From Halocafeteria seosinensis (lineage: Eukaryota; Sar; Bigyra; Bicosoecida), in NCBI GenBank assembly GCA_001687465.1, contig LVLI01000324.1, forward strand, positions 1 to 59,844: a stretch of DNA of 59,844 nucleotides, written 5' to 3'. Shown one piece after another: positions 24,253 through 35,138 of the stretch. The number at the start of each line of letters is the position of its first letter. Positions within the stretch are counted from its first letter, which is position 1. Both the position numbers and the translations under genes were made by a program. The notes beneath the pieces are model-generated. The model had not been told where the DNA came from and ran no database searches. It saw nothing but the letters and a program-made list of their open reading frames with translations.

Positions 24253-25594
24253 TTAAGATGGCGTCCCACTCGAAAGGCCAACATCTGTGTACGTTTCTTC
24301 TGCAGATTCATAGGCAAAAGGGCTTTCTAAACTATCATAATAGGGATCCTTCTTCTGCGCACCACTCCATGGACGAGGGGGTCCCATGGCTATCTGCATG
24401 TTCTGAATCCGCGATATCTGCTCGCGTAGTCTTGTTCCGAACTCGTGATAGCACTCCCAGGCACAGAACAGGAGCAGAGATCGCGCCAGAATGAAAATAC
24501 TTCCGGAGACACAAAATTGCGGATATGTCACGTGTCGTGGGAGGAGTGCCGAATTTTCATATAGATTGTATAAGCGATAACCAATATAGGCAGGTTGCAC
24601 CACTGCAAGTGTGCAGTATATAACGACGAGGGCTTTGTTTTCTCTGTTGATGGCATTCCAGGCCACGATGGCCATTACGACCTGGAGTATTGCTGCAACG
24701 CATCCCACGATGAACTCTGTGGAGGTGACCTTCTCAACGAAGAAGGCAGCCAAAATAAGCAAAAACAAAAACGCGCAAAAATCTATCGCCAGACTTGAAT
24801 TAAAAGCTTGAAATTTCACATAAACTCTTTGGAGAGTACTGGAAGCTCCAACCAAATGAAAAGCAACAAACCCGAAGTGTGAGTAGACCTGTATTGAGCA
24901 GAAAATCTCGAATCAAACTTAGCATTTTCCATTGAAGTAAAAGTCTCAATACTTACCAGAGGCATCAAAATGATGTAACCCACCTGGAAAACAGCCTTTC
25001 CTATAAATGCAACCAGTCTGATGTGATGCCACGCTTCTCCTGCGCAACAGTTTGTACCCATGTTCCGAGCTTGGCGGCCTGGCAACATTGCCACAGGCAT
25101 ACATACCTAAATCATTCGGTTGATGAAACGACTCAAAGGCGATGAATATTGTGTATAAAACCGATACCACATTTGCGGCAATGAATTGGAACTTATTTTC
25201 ATTCCACACCGAATCGATGACAAAGTAAAAGTAGCATAGCACTGCGTAGATGGAGAGTCCGGCGTACAAGGACGTCGTCTTGCTTGTGTGAACACTGATC
25301 AAGTAAAGGGATAGAGCAAGCAGGAATAATGACTCCAATGCACTGCAATGAGGTATATACCGCCTTCAAGGGATAAGCACAAGACAGGGTTGAGCTCATG
25401 TCACATGACTCATACCTGCATGCAACATATATCTTCGCTACTGTCGGCATCAGAACTTGCTGCCTGATTTGATGCCTTCCCTGACGTGAGCAGCATGCGA
25501 ACAGCCAATGACGGTCCCATCGTACAGGGAGAAATTCCTGCGCAGCTGGATCATCGAACTCGAATTGAGGTTGCGCCCGTGGAAGATCCTCCAT
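24253..25594 (-). CDS. Multi-pass membrane protein, unknown family (377 residues)
   Basis: Exons 25594-25416, 25342-25107, 25039-24957 and 24888-24253 join in frame with introns of 73, 67 and 68 nt. A ~50-residue cytosolic-looking N-terminus is followed by at least six hydrophobic segments. Examples are SLFLLALSLYLISV, the helix after NKFQFIAAN, and FCAFLFLLILAAFFV. A GEAWHHIR motif sits between two segments. The C-terminal ~60 residues are polar, with Tyr and acidic residues. The spacing suggests seven helices in total, but I cannot assign a receptor or transporter family. The start at 25594 is chosen because the longer frame at 25650 is out of phase. Confidence 0.7.
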
Positions 25595-26040
25595 TGTGGT
25601 GTCCTATCGTTCTCCCAAAGTAGCTTCTTATGTGCACCGGAGGTACTCATTCATCATACGTCCATGAAAGTTTAATTTCATAACATGTCGTACATGTGGC
25701 ATCTGACGTTGGCTGACAATCCACTCAACTCTGCCCAATAATCCGGCAGATGGGACTGCAAGTTGGCTGCACTTAGTGCGTCTTAGTTGCAACCCAAGCA
25801 TGTATGACTTTGACTGCCTCTAAACGAAAGATGCACAGTTTATAACTAGAAATATCAAAGTACATAAACATATATGGTGTTCATTGTGCTATCGCTTGAT
25901 TGGCCACATTGCTGCCATAAATCAACCGCCCCATCAAAAAATTGGTAACACGCAATGTATCATCAACGTGTAAAGTTTGCTAAGTCACTGTTAACCACGG
26001 CTAGAACAGAAGCTACGTCTAATTATGCTCGTTCTTGATT
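25595..26040. other. Intergenic (446 bp)
   Basis: This AT-rich spacer lies between the membrane-protein start and the ARPC4 stop, both genes on the minus strand. It should hold the membrane-protein promoter and the ARPC4 3' UTR. I see no gene or repeat. Confidence 0.4.
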
Positions 26041-26753
26041 TTACTTAGGAGCGAGCGCTTGCATAAACGAATGTGCTACAGTTCTACAACGAGCATTCAC
26101 TGAAATCTTGATTGAGCTCAACTCCTTATCAACTTCCTCCATGAACGAAATCACAAAGTCTATCAACTTGTGTTTCCACATCTTCTCCAAATGTTCGTGT
26201 ATAATCAAAAACGATATATCATAGCCCTGGGATAGGAAAAAAGATCACTGCTTTACGTCTGCTTGTATGGAAAGCTTTACCATTTTGGCCTTACCTGAAT
26301 AGGCTTTCTGCGCATTACGGCAAATTTTTCCGCTCTCTGCATCATAAAGCTAGCGAATCGCCTCGCAATAATCCTCTCCATATGATCAGATTGCTTGATT
26401 TTAATATTTATGCGGACACTGTTGATGCTGGGTTCTATTAAAACCTTCTCTTTCTCGTTTCGAGCCACCGTCAAGGGGTTCAACAAAACAGTTTTGGAGC
26501 TCCTGCGGTCGAAAAGCGCGAAATAAGAACACATGAGAGAATAGCCAGTTACTGCTACGTACGGCATCTCTATTTCTGGCTTATTGTGCCTCTCTACAGC
26601 CTGTGAGGCGAAGTTGCGAAGGCACATGGCCGCCTCTAGCGTGCTCCGAACAGCATCTAGATAGGGTTTAAGCGTATTCGACTGCGAACAAGGCATACAA
26701 AAAACACCTCGTGAGTGTTGGGAAACGAACGAAAACGCAGAATCGATTACCAT
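26041..26753 (-). CDS. ARPC4: Arp2/3 complex subunit 4 (p20-ARC)
   Basis: Exons 26753-26751, 26681-26563, 26502-26295 and 26226-26041 give 171 residues; animal ARPC4 is about 168. Diagnostic blocks are [55 protein letters not shown] and [23 protein letters not shown]4 forms the structural core of the seven-subunit complex with ARPC2 and nucleates branched actin. The first coding exon is the ATG alone, followed by a 69-nt intron. A second ATG followed by GTAAG lies at about 26815 and could give the same protein through a longer intron. The presence of ARPC4 implies branched-actin motility or endocytosis in this organism. Confidence 0.95.
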
Positions 26754-27845
26754 GAACAAGATGTTCAGCAAGAGACCCTTTAAACAGATCTGGGGGAGAG
26801 ACATCATATCTTACCATCTTCCTCTAGGTACGCTGCTACTGTGGATTGCTATTGTGTCGCATAAAGGCCAATAACATAGGCAGAAATTTCTATATCCTAG
26901 AATAACAACAGTTCCCAACCCAATAGCCATGCAATTTCACTGGTGTGGTATGCAAGAAATCCCCAGCATCAACCGGTGCGGAAACCGAGAGGCGGAAGCT
27001 ACTTCAAGGCGAAGTGGAATCCAGATTCTAGGCTACGGTACTATAACTTGTAGTCCATTGAAACGAAAGCATTGTCCCCTGGGAAAAAATGATAAAGAAT
27101 AAAAACACAAATAATGACAAAGTGTCAGATATCCCAAGTCTTGTGAGGTTGAGGGCGAAGGTACTGTCGGGCTACCACACACTGGACCAACTGCTTGGGC
27201 TTCCTGGCTCTTATGCAAGATTTGAGCAGATATATCCAATTCTTTCCGGATACCAACAGTATCTTGATGGATATTATCCGAATCATCTGTTGCTCTATGT
27301 GATGCTAAGGGTTTGTACGACGTTCTGTGGATCTCCTGCGCCGCCACAGAGTCTATCGACGACGAAAACGTGATTAGAGCCGTATCCCCGCTCAAGTATA
27401 GTCAATCCATTTTCGTTTCGGTAGTACTTCACTTAGCTGAATGAATGAACATCCTATTGCTTTCCGTATGGCAACGTGTTGTACACCTGCAGCAGGCTGC
27501 AGCCTGCACCTCACTTCCGAAGTCCGGCGCGCGGGCGGGGTTCAAGTGTCCGTTTACAAAAGCAGACCAGTGGTTTGCCTACGATTGTAGCAAAACCAAT
27601 TAACCCTACTTTTCTGACCCTGAGTGGCGCGTAACGCAATCAATCAGTGCTGGTGTCGTCACTTCTCACTTGCGCTTACTTCTCAAACTATAGCAGCAGT
27701 ACAATACAGCACAAGGGCACCAATAAACGCGCAAGTCACTCCGTTGGCTCAATGTGTCTTCTATTTATGTAGTCTTCAAGCTACGAGGCGTATCATTCCA
27801 GCATCATACAGAGGATTGACCATTTAAAGAGCTCCTAACCCTAAG
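26754..27845. other. 1.09-kb region without a recognised gene
   Basis: Two open stretches overlap in antisense: minus 27395-27033, without an ATG start, and plus 27089-27373. Neither resembles a known family and I could not join either to other exons. The right half holds a perfect 16-bp palindrome (27492-27507) and a short GC-rich patch near 27520-27540, which may belong to the promoter of the coiled-coil gene at 27846. Confidence 0.35.
27492..27507. repeat. Perfect 16-bp palindrome
   Basis: GCAGGCTGCAGCCTGC equals its own reverse complement. It lies about 340 bp upstream of the coiled-coil gene start. Confidence 0.6.
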
Positions 27846-30800
27846 ATGAGCAACCGGCCACAACATCGAGAGCCATACCTCTCTAACATCCGTCAGTCCC
27901 CTGGGAATGGCACAGGACATGCGCATAAAGAAAACTACAACTATGGCGAAACAGTGCCAGAGTTGAAACAGGTAAGTAACATCGTACGGAAACACTAGAA
28001 CGTCCCCGATCATGTCTCTCAAACTCCTCCAGGCTGTAGCAGCACTTTCACGAGAGAATAAGGCTCTCAAAGCCGAGATTGGGGAGCTTCAAAAATCAAG
28101 AAATGCTAATTCCTACAATGACGAACTTTATAGAAGAGAATTGGACAGCCGAGTGAAAGAGATTGAGGCAGACATGGTGGAGAAATTCCGTGAAGGAGAG
28201 AGACGGGCAGCTCAGTCTCATGAAAGTGAGCTCAACCGCGAACGAGAAGCGCACAGGCAAGAAGTTGAAAACTTGCATCGCAAATGTGAACACTATCGAC
28301 GACAAGTTAAGCATCTAGAGCATCTAAGGAAAAAAGAACGTTCGAAATTTCAATTTAGTCAAAGTGAAGATACGCAATCAATGAAAGAAAAACTCGCAGA
28401 GCTTCGAGAGTTACAGAAAGACGAGTTCACTATCACCCAACAGGAATTGGAACAAGCACTTGTCGGTATTCAAAATAAGTATGAAGATGATATGGCAGCG
28501 TATGCAAAGAAGTTAGATGAGGAAGCGAAAGAGCACTCGAATGAGTTTAAGTCCCTTAACGAGAAGCATATGACTGAACTGACGGAGTTAGCGCAATATT
28601 ACGAAGAACAGATCCAAACAATAAAAAAGCGGATGCAATCTCTCCAGGAGAAGATGTTGACACTTGATTCAGTAGATTCCTCCCAAGCGGCAGCCTTTCG
28701 GGAAATGACGAAGGCAAAAGCAAAGCTAGAGAAATCAAAGCACGTTCTTACAACCTTGTGGGACAGTTTACCTCAAGACATGAACACCAAGCTTTCTCCG
28801 GTGTGCAGAGACGTTACATCTTCATTGGACGCGTTCCAGGACTCTTGTAATATTGTCTTGTCGACGTGGCATCTACAGCTACAAGCAAGACTTCGACAGA
28901 ACACTTTAGAAAGTGAATGGAACAGGAAGAGACAATTAGGAGACCTAGAGAAGAAACATTCAGAGGAACTTCAGCAACAAAGAGAGAAACAAGAAAACCA
29001 TTGGGCTAAGATAAGATCCTATGTGGAAAATCTCAATTTGGATAACGACAGCGCAAGCACCATTAAGGATCTAGTGCATGGTTTCGGTATGGAAAGAGAA
29101 AAATTGTTGCTGGATCAAAAGGACTGTTTTACAAAATACTCGATACTGTGTGAAGATCTGTTGTCAACAAAAGAGTCATTGATTATTCAAGAACAAGATT
29201 TAACAGACCAGGTACTTCTGGATACAGCAGAAAAAGCGAAGAAAATCAACGATAAATCCGCTGAATCCCAATTCTCGTCATTCGGAGATCTCTCAGAAAC
29301 TTTGAGAAGTATCGGACTTTTGCAGTCAAACTTAATGTCTGTGAAGTCTAGTATTCACGCCTTTGATGAAAAAAGAGCACTCAAATATACCAAGAAGGAG
29401 GCATCTGTAAGATCAGAAGCTATAGCCAGTGGGGCCAGGATGGTGGCCTCAGTTATTGAGCGTATTACTGCAACGTGGAATACTGCCAGAAATGATCCAG
29501 AAAGCAACTATTCTACGGAAGCGGAAACTGCGATGAAGAATTTGATTGTATCAATGGAACACGGTGTTGCGGAAGTTATTCAGTCGCTGGATCTGGAGCG
29601 CCCGGCAAAGGATTCATTGGCTGCTATTTCCAAGCAACTTGAAATGGAAGCAAAAAAAGCTGAGGCAGCGTACGCTTCTTTCTACAACAGTCAGATAGAG
29701 AGCTTGAGAACAGAAAATGAATCCTTAAAGGAAGAATCACAATACCTTCACGAGCTTCTAGCTCTTCAGAACGAGACATACAAGGTACTCCTAAGGACCT
29801 TTCCTCCGGTGGAGATGGTGACATGCCTTACTTCGGGTTCTGAAGAGCAGGATGGAGAAAAGCTGTTGTTTATGCAATCGAAAAAGAAAGTCTTCTGCGA
29901 CACGATTGTGGACGAAGTCTTACATCGGGCAAAAGCTTCCCTTTCAGGCTCGAGAGTAGATGCGGTACAGTCGATGCGTTCGCTTATGGATCAGAGGGTT
30001 GCCATGGAGAGGAGGAGCGTGTTCTACTTGCTACAGGAGGACTTGCAAAGTAGCTCCAGCGCCTCTGTAAATAAAGTTGCAAAGTTGCAGAAAGAGGTTC
30101 AGCAACTTCGTTCAGAACTCGCAAACGAGAAAGCTGCTGCTACTAGAAAGATCAACAGTTTGATGAAAGAGAATCACGCAGAAAGAGTTGCGGCAGAGGA
30201 GTGCAGACAGGACACGGAAAAATCACTGAAGAAAAAGTTGGAAGCTGAAATTTCTGCGAAGGAATCGGAAATGAAAAGCGAGTATGAAGAAAAACTCTAT
30301 AAACAGCTGCAAAACATGCGTCATCTTCAGACTGAAGTGGATGATCTCCAGAAAGAACTAAAAACGCAGCGGGACCAGTCTGAAAAAGAGAAGGCTGATT
30401 TTCAAGAGCGTCTTTCTGGCGCCCAGGCCAAGGAGGAGAAAGCTGTGACGGAGAAAGAGAGATTGCAGGGTGTAGTCAACACTCTCGAGCAAAAGCTAAA
30501 AGAAGAGAACGAAAGGATTGAGCGCTTGTCTAAGCAAATGCAAGAAATTTCGGAAGGGGCAACGCAACGCGAAGAGGGATTGCAAAAGCACATAGAGAGC
30601 TTAGTGAACGGTGGAAAGAAACTGCGGACCTCCACTCTGGAAGCCCTACAGGAGGCTAAAGATCGGGACAAAACCGGACGAGAGAGGCTGACAAAAGTAT
30701 GGCACGGAAAAGAAGTAGAGATATCCAGGTTAAAGGGTATAGTGTCGTCTCTGAGAACTCAATTACAAGCTGTCACTCGAAAAGAAGCGCTGGCTCGAAT

Positions 30801-31365
30801 GCAACTGGAGGAGAAGACTAAAGAAGAAGCACGGTATCAGACACTACTGCAAACAGCTAACGCCAAGTCTGAGTCACTGCTACGCACATTGGAAGCGCAC
30901 CGAGACATCATGAGGGAGCTCATCGGTAAGTTGAACAGATGGCAATGAATTCTTCGTAGTGGTAATTAACGGTTCGTGCGTCTTGCAGAGGAGGTAAACT
31001 CATCGGTGGATATTTCGACACTTCGCGACGCCGTGCTTTCCGCTCATCAAAAGGTGAAGTCCGAAGGGACGCTTTTCTGTTCTTCTCCTCGAAAGTCTCA
31101 AGTGGATACGGCTACTTCCACTGTTAATGAATCGGCTTCTTCAACGACTGTTAGCACGACACACGTTGACTGCACTGGAGTTCATGGATCCCCTAGATCC
31201 GAGTCTCAGAGCGTGCGTGAGAAGATACAATTCTCGAGCAGAAGTTCTTCCAATATGCGTTCACGAAGCTCGAATCGCAGCCATTCTGGATCTACCGCGA
31301 GGAGTAAAAGCCCTCGGACAGCTCGGGAATATTTGTTGCAGCATCAACTAAAGTACAATCAGTAA
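27846..31365 (+). CDS. Long coiled-coil protein, 1,131 residues, unknown
   Basis: Exons 27846-27971, 28033-30925 and 30989-31365 join in frame. Introns are 61 and 63 nt. The first ~42 residues are polar. Heptad-rich helices follow from about 45-240 and again from about 640-960, separated by less regular helices. The C-terminal ~90 residues are Ser/Arg-rich (SRSSNRSHSGSTARSKSPR) and basic. Glu/Lys-rich periodicity resembles centrosomal, basal-body or cytoskeletal linkers, but no family signature is seen. Reading past 30925 would give a false end after RWQ. It lies 177 bp upstream of seipin on the same strand. Confidence 0.8.
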
Positions 31366-31542
31366 ACTATTGTCTCATTGTGAAAGTAATATGTAATTCA
31401 ATTTGAATTGGTAAGCTTTTCCTTAAGTTCTGCTATGAGAAACGTAATATATGAGACAGTAACTATAAAGTACCAGCTGCAAGTGCAGCGAACATACATA
31501 CACAGCTTGTACATAACGTTGTGAATCAGTTCGCCTGCAACC

Positions 31543-33503
31543 ATGACCTTGGCGGATTTAATCCCACAATGGGTATACGACCAAGCAAACGCCATTCTGG
31601 AGCAGTGGATCTATCCGTACCTAGGATACATTAAACTGGCCTTGTTCGTGCTCTTTGAGTTGGCTGTGATATCCTTCATAGCGTTCTGGGCGACGGCGGT
31701 CTTCTACTTGTTGGTGTACTGGCTCATGGTGCCGACGCCGTATCACACCTACACGCTCTATTTCAATTACACGGAGGCGAATTTGGCAAAAATGGCCTCA
31801 CCTCAAAGTGGTGTAGGTCCATCCTTGTTTGGTGCAGGCGGTAGTGGAGGAGGAAGTGATTATCAATCGGTATTACTTACGCATCATCTCGACTCGCTAC
31901 ATCGATCTCGGGAGAGGCTTACGGACTCGCAGGTGTTTCATTCGAATTTTGCGCAGCTGCAGCGGCAGCAGCGTAGCTCTTTTGAGAAGCTTCATGGTGA
32001 TATGGAGAAACAGATTGGGGAGGTGTCCCGGAATTTGCATGAATCGCTGGATGCACGGTTGGAGCCATTAGCGCAGCAGATGCAAGGGATGTCCTCCAAA
32101 TTGGAAAGATTGTTGGAGGAGATGCGTGAACAACGGGAGCCAAAAGAAAAAGACGAAGCCCCGGATATGAAGCAGTGGGCACGAGAGGACAAAGATGACC
32201 GGGAACGCGACAAAGAAAGAAAGAATTGGGGAGCTCCTTCACCACCACCACCCCCGTCTTCTCGCCGACAAGCACCTGACACTTCCGATCGTAAACATGC
32301 AGCAGAAACACTACAAGAAATCGAGGTGCATCCGGATCCCGAAGATGATATCTTGCACGATGCCAGATTTAGCAGTGCCTCAGAAGCTAGAAATGATGAA
32401 ACGGGTGAAGGTAAGTACTCTAGAAATATATTGAATTGCCGGTACTATCTAGTGGTGTGCATAACAAATACACTGCAGACTCTCAACAAACGGGGGGAAA
32501 CGATGAATTACCTCTTTCAAGCGCCGACGTCGGTTCTACGGGGAGAGAAGGATCCTCCAACTGGATATATTCGATGTCAGAGAGCATGTTTGGCACTCAA
32601 GAAGCGAGGACTACACCTGAACAGAGCGACGAATACACGAAGAGCGCTGAGAGAGAATTGAAAATATTTGAACGATCGCTTGAAACCATGGAAGCAGTAA
32701 GATATCGAGCATCAAGAAAACAGTTGCCATCCGACACTGTGCGCATTCGCTCTTCTAGGGATGGTTGGAAGCCTGTCAACGAGAAAGAAGCCAGTCTGTT
32801 CGAACAGGGAGAGGTATCCCGGTACGTTTGAGACAATTCTTATACAATATGCCGGCGTTGAACTAACATGGTCTTGATGTTTTCTCCATTTCCAGAATTC
32901 TTTCTCGTGGGCAAGCGTATGAAGTCAATATAGCAATGTCTCTGCCGTTATCCAGGAAAAACAGGGATGTTGGTATGTCTCGCTGACTCCGGTAAAATTG
33001 TCCAAATATAAATTCCATGTTTGCTCCGAAATGCAGGTAATTTCATGCTCTTGACGGAACTGATAGCGCCGAACGACGAAACCCTTGCTGTATGCGAGCG
33101 TCCTCTCAGCATCCCTTTCGAGCCTGCTTTCGTTCATGCTCTCCGCACCGTGGTGTTCGCCCCTATGTATATGTTTGGTTGGTGGGAAGAAACGGTAAAT
33201 CTACGCACTACATGTTTCAAAGGATACACAGAAAGGTTTGCTCAGCCAGTTGCAGCAATCAGAGCTACGCTTTCCTCATCTAACGTTGATGTGACATCAG
33301 CCAATTTGGAAATTAGAGCACAACTTTCCGGAATTTCCTATTTGTTACATGAGTGGTTTTTTACATCAATGATTGGATTTTTTGTCATTTTCGTTCCGAT
33401 GACTGTTATTCTCTTGCTAGGCTTATTGCTATTCTTTATTGGCTTCGAGAACTTGGTTCCCCACCAGAGCTTTTTGGCGCCTGCTACTGCTGCGGATAAC
33501 TAG
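31543..33503 (+). CDS. BSCL2: Seipin (ER lipid-droplet assembly protein) with large insertion
   Basis: Exons 31543-32410, 32479-32821, 32896-32972 and 33037-33503 join in frame, giving 584 residues. The first membrane helix (about 25-65) is followed by the seipin-type stretch WLMVPTPYHTYTLYF. The lumenal fold resumes in exons 3-4 with VNIAMSLPLSRKNRDVGNFM, then LTELIAP, the RTVVFAPMYMFGWWEE helix region and the second membrane segment near the C-terminus. Seipin oligomers sit at ER-lipid droplet contacts. Between the first lumenal strand and the rest lie ~330 extra residues: coiled-coil (HLDSLHRSRERL on), acidic/basic and Pro-rich (PPPPPSSRR). These would be lumenal by normal topology, which is odd. 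The gene ends 62 bp from the convergent hydrolase. Confidence 0.9.
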
Positions 33504-33565
33504 ACAGTATCCAGATGAAACGTCCTGTTGTATTGCATACATGAACCAGAACGTTGCAAGAGTTG

Positions 33566-34931
33566 TCAATTTCTTCGGGCTTCAAGCCACCCGACGATTT
33601 TACCCAAAGCGTGTTCAGCCTGTGTGTCGTTGAGTACTTCATGATAGCCTCCGTCGATGATGCTGCGCGTTAAGAAGAAAGTAGCCATGCAACAACGTCT
33701 TGAAATACGGGTTTGAAACCCAGCTTACTTCTTTGTCTTATCTGTAGAGCCAATGTTTTCGTACAGGTGATGAGCTGCGTCAACCGTCACAAGGACGTCC
33801 TGTTCTCCGTGAATCACATACAGCGGCAATTTGATCTCTGGAAGGCGCGCTGTGAGCCGTTTTGTTGCATTGATTGTCTCATTTCCCCATCGGGCAGTAA
33901 TGGGTCCGCGCGCAACGAGAGGATCTCGTCGGTATTGCTCAACAACAACCGGGTTTCGCGAGACCTGGCGAGTAAGTTGCAAAGTTTTGGAGGTCGACGT
34001 GGAATGATGTCATACGGAGTCTATACGATCCTTAACAAGTCCATACCTGATCTGAGAGATTTTGAACCGGTAATCTTGGTAAAGTTGATGACAACATGCT
34101 ACTGAAGAACTGCATGGTGGGAGATGCCATGTCGTCGCTGATCTTTACAGCTGTGGAGCCAGATGAAGGGCGCACAGTTACAAGTCCAGGATAGCAAACG
34201 GAGCAAATGTAATGTTATTCATACCTGGTCCAGTGCAAGCGAATCCCTTGAACTGGGATTGATCCATCTCAAGTAATGCTGAAAGCGACACCAAAGATCC
34301 GAAGGAGTGTGCGTAGATAAACGTCGGTAGATTCCGCGTTCGGTATGAGGGTGTTACTTCCCCAATTAGTTGTTTGCAATCTTCGACGTAGTGCTGCACG
34401 CAGAATTGCATCAATCAAATGGCTGCACTTAACTTGTAACTTGTATTAGAAAAAACTAGAAGGGTTACATACCTGGAAATCAGAAACGTATCCTCGATCC
34501 CCTTCACTCTTACCGTGGCCCACCATGTCCATCGAGAAGACAGTGTACCCTTCTCGATTCAATCGTTCAATCACGTGGCGGTATCGTCCATGATATTCCT
34601 TGTACCCGTGGAAAAGATACAAGTACGCTTTTTCCTCCCCCATGGCCCTGTACACGGCGTAGTGAATAAGTAATCCATGGGCTTTGCTCCTGAAGCTCAG
34701 TTTATCCAGCTGATTGGGGGTAGTTTCAAGCGACGATGCTGCATGTCATGCCGGTAGAGAGAGAGAGAGAAAACATGAGTAAGCAAAATTAGCTGTTTGA
34801 TCGGCAGAAGGAAAGCACATACGAAAGGGACGAGTAGAATAACGAGAGCGTAGAAGACGCAACACCCAGGTGATAATCTTCCACCACCCAATCGCGGCCG
34901 AGCCATACATTACAGCTTGGAGGAGCGACAT
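33566..34931 (-). CDS. Monoacylglycerol-lipase-like alpha/beta hydrolase
   Basis: Six exons (34931-34823, 34738-34473, 34393-34225, 34150-34047, 33964-33729, 33662-33566) join in frame, giving 326 residues. A hydrophobic N-terminal segment (about 10-35) could anchor the protein in a membrane. The lipase core follows: HGYKEYHGRY, then MDMVGHGKSEG. The nucleophile serine is in AHSFGS, the Asp in HGEQDVL and the His in GGYHEV. The elbow AHSFGS differs from the usual GHSMGG. The block VSRNPVVVEQYRRDPL matches the MGL cap-to-core region. The family hydrolyses monoacylglycerols or lysophospholipids. Intron 1 carries a CT-repeat polypyrimidine tract. A lipid role fits the seipin neighbour, but adjacency alone proves nothing. 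Confidence 0.87.
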
Positions 34932-35138
34932 CGTGAGATAACATCAATTAAAAGAAAATGAACAAACAGAACAAACATGGATGTGCCATTCAATTTAGAG
35001 TCAATCCCAGACCACTAACTATTTTACTGTTCAAGTTGATTCCACTACAGGTGCTATGGACCTTGAAAACGGTGACGTATAATACCTCATACTATACGAC
35101 GCCGTAACCGAGGTGAACTTTTCTTGCCCATTCATCCC

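Noticed and set aside
27033-27395. Coding gene in antisense-overlapping ORFs
   Set aside because: The minus frame has no ATG, both lack family features, and no splice partner was found.
27528-27545. tRNA B-box-like GGGGTTCAAGTGTCC
   Set aside because: No A box, acceptor stem or anticodon arm can be folded around it.
34741-34775. GA/CT microsatellite
   Set aside because: It is the polypyrimidine tract of the lipase's first intron, on the minus strand.
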